NCBI GenBank assembly: GCA_964464435.1
Contig: CAYXGE010000059.1
Span: 1-12,077, forward strand
DNA from: CAYXGE01 sp964464435
Lineage (GTDB): Bacteria; Pseudomonadota; Gammaproteobacteria; Burkholderiales; Methylophilaceae
Reading direction: 5' to 3'
Length of the DNA: 12,077 nucleotides
Made by a program: the position numbers and the translations under genes. The notes under the pieces were generated by a model. That model saw nothing but the letters and a program-made list of their open reading frames with translations. It was not told the DNA's origin and did no database searches. Positions within the stretch are counted from its first letter, which is position 1; the number at the start of each line of letters is the position of its first letter. Below are positions 1 to 6,502 of the stretch, one piece after another.

Positions 1-52
1 CCCTGGATTGTGATTCCAGTTGTCGTGGGTTCGAGCCCCATCAGCCACCCCA
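1..52 (+). tRNA. tRNA-His (GTG anticodon), 3' part only
   Basis: This is the 3' two-thirds of a tRNA; the 5' acceptor strand and D arm lie before the window. The anticodon stem pairs CTGGA (3-7) with TCCAG (15-19) around the 7-nt loop TTGTGAT, giving anticodon GTG at 10-12, which reads histidine codons. The T arm is GTGGG (25-29), loop TTCGAGC (30-36), CCCAT (37-41). The 3' acceptor strand CAGCCAC (42-48) is followed by C at the discriminator position (49), as bacterial tRNA-His requires, and an encoded CCA (50-52). No hairpin terminator is visible immediately after it. Confidence 0.93.
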
Positions 53-78
53 TCTTTCGTAAGTATCTTGTCATTCCA

Positions 79-108
79 TTGCATAAATGATTGTATTAAG
101 GTTATAGT
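79..108 (+). promoter_or_regulatory. Candidate sigma-70 promoter of the pilus operon
   Basis: A possible -35 TTGCAT (79-84) and a good -10 TATAGT (103-108, five of six to consensus) are separated by 18 nt, in the gap between tRNA-His and the response regulator. Transcription would start near 114-116 and give a leader of about 60 nt. An alternative, TTGTCA (68-73) with TTGTAT (91-96) at 17-nt spacing, is weaker at the -10. This is pattern matching only. No convincing -24/-12 sigma-54 element was found in the same gap. Confidence 0.4.
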
Positions 109-128
109 AGTGTCTAAGTTTCGACACT
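109..128 (+). promoter_or_regulatory. 20-bp near-palindrome, candidate operator
   Basis: AGTGTCTAAG and TTTCGACACT face each other as an inverted repeat with 8 of 10 positions complementary, including uninterrupted outer arms AGTGTC/GACACT (core TGTC-N8-GACA). Its compact, loop-free form looks like a binding site for a dimeric helix-turn-helix protein rather than an RNA hairpin. It starts directly after the candidate -10 box and covers the predicted start of transcription. The nearest candidate ligand is the response regulator encoded 46 bp downstream, so negative autoregulation is an attractive but untested reading. Confidence 0.4.
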
Positions 129-173
129 TGCTCAGATTGACCTTGATTGCATGTGTTTAAAAGGGGTAATAGA

Positions 174-1607
174 ATGGCCGCAGAAAAACCTACACTCATG
201 ATTATTGATGATGACCCGCTCATCTCAGACAGCTTGCATTATGTTTTAAGCAACTATTTTGAAGTGTTTGTCGCAGACTCTAGAACGCAAGCTAAAAGTT
301 TGCTTCGTCAATTAGAAATTCCCCCTGCCTTGGCCTTAGTTGACCTTGGCTTACCGCCTGTGCCACATAAACCTGATGAAGGTTTTAAAATGATTGGTGA
401 GTTATTAGCGCACTCACCCACTATGAAAATCATGGTGCTGTCTGGGCAAAATGAAGAAGTTAATGTGAAACACGCGCTGGCGTTGGGAGCTGTTGATTTT
501 ATTCCTAAGCCATGTGACGTGAATAAACTCAAGGTTTTACTTGAAAATGCTTTAAAAGTTCAAACTGCTGAACAAGTTGAAAGTGTTAAAGAAGACGAGA
601 GTTGCGGTTTAATGGGTAGCAGTTTACCCATGCAAACCTTGCGTACACAAATCACGCAGTTTGCTGATGCCCCTTTTCCTGTATTAATAGAAGGTGAGTC
701 AGGCAGCGGTAAAGAGCTGGTTGCTAATTGCTTACATCGTTTAAGTAAGCGTTCAAAACTACCTTATATGTCAGTCAACTGTGCCGCTATTTCTCCTACC
801 TTGGCTGAGTCGATTTTGTTTGGGCATGCAAAAGGCGCATTTACGGGTGCCAATAATGCCCATGCAGGCTATTTTGAGGATGCAGGTGAGGGTACTTTAT
901 TTTTAGATGAAATTGGCGAGTTGCCGTTAGAAATGCAATCTAAATTGCTGCGCGTGCTTGAAAATGGTGAATACCAGCGTATTGGTGAAACGCAAACACG
1001 TAAGAGTAAAGCACGTATTGTTGCGGCAACCAACCGGGATTTACGTGAAGAAGTGCGAACCTCTCATTTCAGAATTGACTTATATCATCGTTTGAGTGTG
1101 TTTACGGTTAAAGTGCCACCACTTAGGGAGCTAGGTGATGACCGCTACGCATTGCTAGAGCACTTTAATGCGTTTTACTCTCGTGAAACAGGTCAGCAAC
1201 CTTTTAGTCTAGATGCCAAATCTAAACAAAAATGGATGGATTATCATTTTCCTGGCAACGTGCGTGAGCTACGCAACATTATCATTCGCTTAATTGCAAA
1301 ATACGCTGGTAAGTCAGTGTCTGAGTTACAGCTGACAGAAGAATTAGATTTGATGCGTATGGACGTAGGCTCAGATAGTGGCCCTGTGATGAGTGATGAG
1401 GCCAGCTTATCTAGCTATGCACATAAACATTTGCAATCACAAGCTAACTTAAGTCTAGACCAAGTGCTTAAATCTTGGGAAAAAGCCTATGTGGATGCCG
1501 CGCTTAAAATTACCCATGGCAACTTAAGCCAAGCGTCAAAATTACTTGGGGTAAACCGCACCACCTTATATAGCCGCATGCAAATGCACGAAGAGTTTAA
1601 AGACTAA
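174..1607 (+). CDS. Sigma-54-dependent response regulator (NtrC class)
   Basis: This 477-aa transcription activator has the full NtrC-class layout. Its receiver domain (about 6-125) has acidic residues D12-D14, the likely phosphoacceptor D57, S90 and K112. The AAA+ sigma-54 interaction domain (about 146-375) has Walker A GESGSGKE (174-181), an intact GAFTGA loop (221-226) that contacts sigma-54, Walker B D245-E246, and candidate arginine fingers R300 and R306. A Fis-type helix-turn-helix closes the protein (about 450-470). The receiver has an extended loop after D57 (LGLPPVPHKPDEG), which I associate with PEP-CTERM/exopolysaccharide (PrsR-like) regulators. The ATG at 174 is chosen because AGGGG (162-166) sits 7 nt upstream; a TTG at 147 is in frame but lacks such a site. 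It heads the operon, 6 nt before the next gene. No sensor kinase is in the window. Pilus gene control is inferred from position. Confidence 0.9.
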   Translation: MAAEKPTLMIIDDDPLISDSLHYVLSNYFEVFVADSRTQAKSLLRQLEIPPALALVDLGLPPVPHKPDEGFKMIGELLAHSPTMKIMVLSGQNEEVNVKHALALGAVDFIPKPCDVNKLKVLLENALKVQTAEQVESVKEDESCGLMGSSLPMQTLRTQITQFADAPFPVLIEGESGSGKELVANCLHRLSKRSKLPYMSVNCAAISPTLAESILFGHAKGAFTGANNAHAGYFEDAGEGTLFLDEIGELPLEMQSKLLRVLENGEYQRIGETQTRKSKARIVAATNRDLREEVRTSHFRIDLYHRLSVFTVKVPPLRELGDDRYALLEHFNAFYSRETGQQPFSLDAKSKQKWMDYHFPGNVRELRNIIIRLIAKYAGKSVSELQLTEELDLMRMDVGSDSGPVMSDEASLSSYAHKHLQSQANLSLDQVLKSWEKAYVDAALKITHGNLSQASKLLGVNRTTLYSRMQMHEEFKD

Positions 1608-1613
1608 CGCCAC

Positions 1614-3251
1614 ATGTATTACGACCACTTTGGCCTGAAAGAAGCGCCATTTAAAATCACGCCTAATACAGATTTCTTCTATTCTGGCGCAAACCGTGGC
1701 GCGGTGTTAGAAGCCCTGATGTATGCCATTTTAACGGGCGAAGGCATTATTAAAGTGGTGGGTGAAGTGGGCAGTGGCAAAACCATGCTGTGCCGCATGT
1801 TGCAAGACAAGCTACCCGAAACAGTAGAAAATATTTATCTCGCAAACCCTAGCGTCGCTCCCGAAGACATTTTGCATGTATTAGCGTTTGAACTTCAGCT
1901 TAAACTGCCTAAAAATGCAGACCGCATTAAAGTCATGCAACTACTGCAAGACCATTTAATTAAGCGCCATACTGAAGGCAAAAAGGTTGTAATCTTTGTA
2001 GAAGAAGCGCAAGGCATGCCGATTGAAACGCTTGAAGAAATTAGGCTACTCACCAACCTAGAAACCAAGCAAGATAAACTATTGCAAATTGTATTGTTTG
2101 GTCAGCCTGAGCTTGATGTTAACTTAAATGAAAATAAGATTCGTCAGCTACGCGAGCGTATTACGCACAGCTTTTATTTATCGCCTTTTGATAAAAGTGA
2201 TATTGGCCCTTATATTGAGTCTAGATTACGCAAAGCTGGATATACAGGGCCGCCCCTATTTACCCCCGATGCGTTAAAATTGTTATCTCGCGCCTCAGAA
2301 GGACTCGTGCGTCGCGCCAATATTTTGGCGGACAAAGCGTTACTTTCAACGTTTTCTGAAAACAGCTACCAAGTCACGCGTAAAAATGTGTTAGCCGCAA
2401 TTAAAGACAGTGAATTTAGCCGCGAGATGGGCAAAGGTCATCTATTTAGACGCTGGTTGTTACGTTTAGCTGTTTTACTTATTTTGGTAGGCCTCGCTGG
2501 CAGTCTTTATCATGCATGGCAAAACAAACAGCTCAATTTTAACTTACCTAACATTGGGCAATTGTTAAGTCATGCGCAAATCGCAAATGATAAAAAAGAC
2601 AACAAGGCTACTACGCCAGCAAAAGTAGAGGCTTTACCTCGAGATGTTGTAAAAACGCAACAAACAGATCATCTATCCGCCGGGGGTTATGACCCTACAA
2701 TAGATGCAAATTCCAAGCCCAATACTAATCCTGCTGCTCAAGCTGCAACAACACCTCCAGCGCAAGCAGTGCCGCCCAGCACAACAGCTTTACCGACCAC
2801 TAGCCCTGATACAATAGCCACACCAAGCAAACCTCTGTCTCCAGATTCAACAAACGCAACTACGACTTCTGAAACTGCAAATGAGACAAAACAAACCGAA
2901 CAACCCCCGCAACCTGTTCTGAGCGAGAGCTTAAAGGCAAAATTAGAAGAATCTAAGGCTTGGTTTTTAGCACAAAATGCTGGCACATTTACGATTCAAT
3001 TACTTGGTTTACCCGTTAGCCAAGTGGAAGCACAATTAAGTGTAGTGGCTAAAAACTTGGACATTGAACAAGTGCATCTGTATCAAAAAGCAGTCAAAGG
3101 CCAGCCATACATCACTATGGTATATGGCACCTACACAGACAAAAATGAAGCCGCCTCTGCCATTGAATCGCTACCAGATTTTATTAAATCAAACGCACCT
3201 TATATACGAACCATTGGCGGCATTTTAAAAGAAACAAAGCATTTACAATAA
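1614..3251 (+). CDS. mshM: ExeA/MshM-type AAA ATPase with SPOR-like C-terminus
   Basis: The 545-aa protein begins YYDHFGLKEAPF, typical of the ExeA/MshM ATPases that help insert or position a secretin. The N-terminal AAA domain (about 1-270) carries Walker A GEVGSGKT (50-57), a Walker B strand VVIFVEE (125-131) ending in two glutamates instead of the usual Asp-Glu, and the family segment FGQPEL (162-167). A single transmembrane helix follows (about 281-298, after basic residues), then a Pro/Thr/Ala-rich linker (about 340-435) and a C-terminal domain (about 456-535) resembling SPOR: TIQLLG, then VYGTYTDKNEAASAI and a following LP. SPOR domains bind peptidoglycan stripped of stem peptides. ExeA instead ends in a different peptidoglycan-binding domain, while AAA-TM-SPOR recalls DamX. 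The ATG lies 6 nt after the regulator stop with little Shine-Dalgarno match, so coupled translation is likely. Confidence 0.85.
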   Translation: MYYDHFGLKEAPFKITPNTDFFYSGANRGAVLEALMYAILTGEGIIKVVGEVGSGKTMLCRMLQDKLPETVENIYLANPSVAPEDILHVLAFELQLKLPKNADRIKVMQLLQDHLIKRHTEGKKVVIFVEEAQGMPIETLEEIRLLTNLETKQDKLLQIVLFGQPELDVNLNENKIRQLRERITHSFYLSPFDKSDIGPYIESRLRKAGYTGPPLFTPDALKLLSRASEGLVRRANILADKALLSTFSENSYQVTRKNVLAAIKDSEFSREMGKGHLFRRWLLRLAVLLILVGLAGSLYHAWQNKQLNFNLPNIGQLLSHAQIANDKKDNKATTPAKVEALPRDVVKTQQTDHLSAGGYDPTIDANSKPNTNPAAQAATTPPAQAVPPSTTALPTTSPDTIATPSKPLSPDSTNATTTSETANETKQTEQPPQPVLSESLKAKLEESKAWFLAQNAGTFTIQLLGLPVSQVEAQLSVVAKNLDIEQVHLYQKAVKGQPYITMVYGTYTDKNEAASAIESLPDFIKSNAPYIRTIGGILKETKHLQ

Positions 3252-3258
3252 GTTAGTG

Positions 3259-3287
3259 TTGCAATCTAAAGCATTTTATGAGATAAC
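3259..3287 (+). promoter_or_regulatory. Possible weak internal promoter before the secretin gene
   Basis: TTGCAA (3259-3264) and GATAAC (3282-3287) are 17 nt apart, each four of six to sigma-70 consensus. They fall in the only gap of notable size inside the operon (3252-3318). The spacing is ideal but the boxes are weak, and AT-rich DNA yields such pairs by chance. It could give extra transcription of the secretin and downstream genes. Confidence 0.2.
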
Positions 3288-3318
3288 TACCATATCTAAT
3301 GGGGATGTTGTCTGTAAA

Positions 3319-4081
3319 ATGAACATTTTTAGAATTTTAATATTAAGTCTATGTGTGCTGAGTCTGTTAAACGCTTGTGCACATAAATCAAAAATTAAGC
3401 CATCAACAGGCCATATTGATGCACAAAATAGCGTGCCGACTTCATCTGAAGTTAAGCCTAGCACAGTGAATAACGCCAGCAATACAACTATTCCAAAGCC
3501 AGTAAAAAACACCACTTACTTGCCACCACCAAAAGCCAAACCCAAAGCGCAAACCTATAGCGTTGTAGTCAATGAAGTGCCTGTGAAAGAAATTTTATTT
3601 GCACTCGCCCGTGAGAGCAAACTCAATATTGATATTCACCCGTCCATTCAAGGAAAAGTAACGCTCAATGCGGTAGACCAAACCTTACCTGCCATTTTAG
3701 AGCGCTTAGCTAAACAAGTAGATTTAACTTATAAAATGGAAGGTAATGTACTAACCATTGCGCCAGATGCGCCTGTGCTCAAAACTTACAAAGTGGATTA
3801 TGTGAATATGTCACGTGACACCTCTAGCTTTATGGGCGTAGATGGACAAATTTCCAGTTCTGGGCAAAGTTCAGGTGCAGGAGGTGCAACCACTAGTTCA
3901 GCTGGAAATGGGGCAAACAACAGTTCACGCACCGCTGTTAAAAGTGAGTCACAAAATCATTTTTGGGAAAACCTAGAAAAAAACATCAAAGAACTATTGG
4001 CAGAGACGGATAAAGAAGTGATTATTTCACGCACAGGCTCAACCTCTCAACAAACCAACACCACCAATAACCAAAGCACAA
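3319..4081 (+). CDS. mshL: MshL-type secretin lipoprotein, 5' part (cut by gap)
   Basis: First 254 codons of the outer-membrane secretin that forms the gated pore of the pilus machine. The chosen ATG at 3319 starts a lipoprotein signal peptide: hydrophobic residues 3-16, then lipobox LNAC with acylated Cys at position 20. An in-frame GTG at 3256 would bury this signal behind 21 residues, so it is rejected. A Pro/Ser/Thr/Lys-rich linker (about 25-78) precedes an STN-type secretin N-terminal domain (about 79-150: VPVKEILFALARES and IQGKVTLN). A Ser/Gly/Asn-rich stretch (about 168-208) and the MshL-like FWENLEKNIKELLAET (215-230) follow. The reading frame enters the N run at 4082 with the first base of codon 255. 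It is one gene with the piece starting at 4182. A GGGGA (3301-3305) is the only Shine-Dalgarno-like match and is rather far upstream, 13 nt. Confidence 0.87.
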
Positions 4082-4181
4082 NNNNNNNNNNNNNNNNNNN
4101 NNNNNNNNNNNNNNNNNNNNNNNNNNNNNNNNNNNNNNNNNNNNNNNNNNNNNNNNNNNNNNNNNNNNNNNNNNNNNNNNN
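4082..4181. other. Assembly gap (exactly 100 N) inside the secretin gene
   Basis: A run of exactly 100 N is the usual placeholder for a gap of unknown size. Secretin coding sequence is recognisable on both sides but in different frames, so the placeholder length is wrong: for one continuous frame, the missing length must be 2 modulo 3, while 100 is 1 modulo 3. The left edge is low-complexity DNA rich in CAA/ACC triplets (Gln/Thr/Asn codons), which may explain why assembly stopped here. Confidence 0.98.
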
Positions 4182-5240
4182 AGAACAGCCTTACAAGAAC
4201 GCGAAGAAGACCGCAATGAATACAAAACCTTGTTTGCGGCTAATGTCATTTCAAACCGTGAGGCAGGCATTATTAGTGTGCGCGGCACCAGCAAGCAACA
4301 TGAGCGTGTTCAAGAGTTTTTAGACAAAGTACTCACCAGCGCCAAACGCCAAGTACTCATTGAAGCAACCATTGTAGAAGTGAGGCTAAATGATAGCTAT
4401 CAAGCAGGGATTGATTGGAGTCGTTTAAACAATACAGCATCAAATAGTGGATTTATTGTAAGACAACAATTGGGGCCACAAGTGAGCGTAACTAATGGTG
4501 TATTATCGACATCGGCTACAGCCTTGGGCTCTGGCACAACAGCTGGAGGATTTATTGCTGGCTATGTCAATCCATTAAGCCGTATTGGCAGTATTGCCGC
4601 CTCTATTAATTTGCTTGAACAATTTGGTAATACTAAAGTACTGTCTAGCCCCAAACTGATGGTACTTAACAATCAAACTGCCGTACTTAAAGTAGTCGAC
4701 AATTTGGTTTACTTTACGGTACAAGCGCAGCAATCACAAGGTGCAGTTGGAGGCGGGGTATTATCTACAGTGACCACCACACCTAACACTGTTCCTGTAG
4801 GGGTGGTAATGAGTGTTACACCTCAAATAAATGATTTAAGTAACGTGAACATTAACGTTCGGCCTACTGTCTCAAGAGTGCTTGGTTTTAAAGCTGACCC
4901 TAATCCTAACTTAACTGTACAAAGTTTGATTCCAGAAATTCAAGTACGTGAAATGGAGTCAATGTTGCAAATTAATAGCGGAAACATTGCTGTGCTTGGC
5001 GGCTTAATGCAAGATGAAAGATCTGACAATACAAGTAGCGTGCCAGGATTATCAAAAGTACCTGTGGCTGGCAAGGCATTTACCAGCAGAAATGATGCCT
5101 CAAAGAAAACCGAACTCGTAATTTTCTTGCGTCCAACCGTCGTTCCTAATGCTAGCTTAGAAAGTGATGAACTAAGTCGATTCAAAGAATATCTGCCATC
5201 TCAACAGCTACAAGATACGCTCGATGAGTCTGCTAATTAA
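4182..5240 (+). CDS. mshL: MshL-type secretin, 3' part with pore domain
   Basis: The last 352 codons of the secretin; the true frame starts directly at the gap edge, so the first ATG in this frame at 4230 is internal, not a start. Residues just after the gap (RTALQEREEDRNEYKTL) lead into a periplasmic-domain end, ISNREAGIISVRGTSKQHE, which matches the position of the TG-x-I-xV segment of MshL secretins. The membrane-embedded secretin domain begins about RQVLIEATIVEV and carries QAGIDW, the conserved turn VPGLSKVPVAGKAF, NIAVLGGLMQD and the closing strand ELVIFLRPTVV. The protein ends with a hydrophilic tail. The gene overlaps the next one by 17 bp. No pilotin gene is visible. The same fold occurs in type II secretion GspD; the short N-terminal region and the neighbours favour MshL. 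Confidence 0.9.
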   Translation, partial: RTALQEREEDRNEYKTLFAANVISNREAGIISVRGTSKQHERVQEFLDKVLTSAKRQVLIEATIVEVRLNDSYQAGIDWSRLNNTASNSGFIVRQQLGPQVSVTNGVLSTSATALGSGTTAGGFIAGYVNPLSRIGSIAASINLLEQFGNTKVLSSPKLMVLNNQTAVLKVVDNLVYFTVQAQQSQGAVGGGVLSTVTTTPNTVPVGVVMSVTPQINDLSNVNINVRPTVSRVLGFKADPNPNLTVQSLIPEIQVREMESMLQINSGNIAVLGGLMQDERSDNTSSVPGLSKVPVAGKAFTSRNDASKKTELVIFLRPTVVPNASLESDELSRFKEYLPSQQLQDTLDESAN

Positions 5241-6483
5241 GGCGCTGCAAAAAGCAGAAGATGACAAAAAAGCTGATGGTAAAAATAAAACATCAGCGAG
5301 CACCCTTTCGCTTGAACCCACCACGCAACCAAGCCCAAAGCTTGAAAGTAATACATTAGAATTTACTACAGAAAGCCCTAAATCCGAGCAGGCTAAAAAT
5401 AGCGGTGTGATTGCAGAAAGCTTGCCGCAAGAAACCAAGGTTTCGCAACAACAATCTGCATCCAATTTATTTGAGGCTAAAAATAGCAACAGTAAAAAAG
5501 GCTCCAAGCCAGTTGTATTAGCTGGCTTAGCGCTTGGGTTCTTAATGATTGGGGTGGGTGGTTTTTACTACTACTTAGAGTCACTTAATCCCAATCAATC
5601 GGTTGCTAATAATTCAACGCCTATCAACCCACCAACACCTCCAGTGGTGGTTGCAAGCACCGAGACCAACAATAATATTCAAACCCCACCTGCGCAAGCA
5701 GACGCGCCTTTAGAAGCAAACTCAGTTGAGCCGGTAACTCCTGAAACAGTTAACGAACCAGAAACCCCTATCGAACCAGTGGTTGAGACAAAAGCACCAG
5801 AAGCTAAATCTGTTTCGCAAAAAACCTCTTCTCATCGATATGCATTTGGCGACGAACCTCAACCTTTAGCTAATAGTAACTCACTTAAAATTACCCGTAA
5901 ACAAGCTGAAAATGGGGTAAATCCAAGTCTGCTAGCAGCCTACAACGCTTTTAATGCAGGCGATGATGCAACGGCGCAACAACTCTATAGAAATGTATTG
6001 CAGGCCGACGTTAGAAACATAGATGCATTGCTTGGCATGGCCGCCATTTCGTCGCGTCAAGGTAGGCTCAATGATGCTAATGGCTGGTATGCTAAGGTGC
6101 TTGAGATAGAGCCTCGCAATAGCTATGCGATGGCCGCTGTGTCAGATTTAGCGAGTCAAACCGACCCAGTAAGTGCCGAGTCACGCATTAAAAATATGCT
6201 AGCGCAACAACCACAAGCAGCGCATCTGCATGCGGCTTTGGGGCAATTGTACTTAGACCAATCTAATTGGGCTGCAGCACAACAAGCATTTTTTGAAGCA
6301 CATCATTTTGCACCAAATCAAGCAGATTATGCCTATAATTTAGCTATCTGCTTAGATCAAATGGGTAAAGGTCAATTAGCGCTACCGTACTACCAAAAAG
6401 CATTGATGTTGGCAAAATCAGGGCCTAATAGCATTGACAGTAACGCGCTAGAATCACGTATTCAAGCTCTTCAGGCAGAGTAA
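5224..6483 (+). CDS. mshN: MshN-like TPR membrane protein
   Basis: A 419-aa bitopic protein of the MSHA accessory type. It opens with MSLLIKALQKAE, the amphipathic N-terminal helix shared by MshN and GspB-type proteins. A hydrophilic cytoplasmic stretch (13-94) ends in basic residues before one transmembrane helix (about 96-117). A Pro/Glu/Thr-rich periplasmic spacer (about 121-200) follows, then tetratricopeptide-like repeats from about 234 to 400 (AYNAFNAGDDATAQQLYRNV, LGMAAISSRQGRLNDANGWY, LGQLYLDQSNWAAAQQAF, YNLAICLDQMGKGQLALPYY). TPR arrays bind proteins, so a scaffold linking secretin, peptidoglycan or MshM is likely. The start lies inside the secretin's last codons, a 17-bp overlap suggesting coupled translation. 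Its exact role in pilus biogenesis is not well established in the family. Confidence 0.82.
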   Translation: MSLLIKALQKAEDDKKADGKNKTSASTLSLEPTTQPSPKLESNTLEFTTESPKSEQAKNSGVIAESLPQETKVSQQQSASNLFEAKNSNSKKGSKPVVLAGLALGFLMIGVGGFYYYLESLNPNQSVANNSTPINPPTPPVVVASTETNNNIQTPPAQADAPLEANSVEPVTPETVNEPETPIEPVVETKAPEAKSVSQKTSSHRYAFGDEPQPLANSNSLKITRKQAENGVNPSLLAAYNAFNAGDDATAQQLYRNVLQADVRNIDALLGMAAISSRQGRLNDANGWYAKVLEIEPRNSYAMAAVSDLASQTDPVSAESRIKNMLAQQPQAAHLHAALGQLYLDQSNWAAAQQAFFEAHHFAPNQADYAYNLAICLDQMGKGQLALPYYQKALMLAKSGPNSIDSNALESRIQALQAE

Positions 6484-6502
6484 TTTCTGACGATAAAATA
6501 AT

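Noticed and set aside
147..173. In-frame TTG start extending the response regulator by 9 residues
   Set aside because: No ribosome site before the TTG, whereas the ATG at 174 has AGGGG 7 nt upstream and gives a normal receiver N-terminus.
131..173. Possible sigma-54 (-24/-12) promoter around TTGACCTTGATTGCA
   Set aside because: A TTGC is present but the required GG at -24 spacing is missing. A TTGGCAC at about 11697 was also rejected for lacking the -12 GC.
3256..3318. In-frame GTG start extending the secretin by 21 residues
   Set aside because: It would place non-signal sequence ahead of a clear lipoprotein signal peptide; the ATG at 3319 fits the lipobox.
4022..4294. Minus-strand open frame across the gap
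   Set aside because: Largely made of N and the complement of secretin coding sequence; no supporting features.
4182..4323. Continuation of the left secretin frame through the gap to a stop at 4323
   Set aside because: The residues read in that frame match nothing in a secretin, while the other frame gives an excellent secretin; the continuation is an artefact of the 100-N placeholder.
5208..5507. Minus-strand open frame of 99 residues, and similar minus-strand frames elsewhere
   Set aside because: They lie wholly within well-identified plus-strand genes, have no ribosome sites or recognisable domains, and look like antisense shadows.
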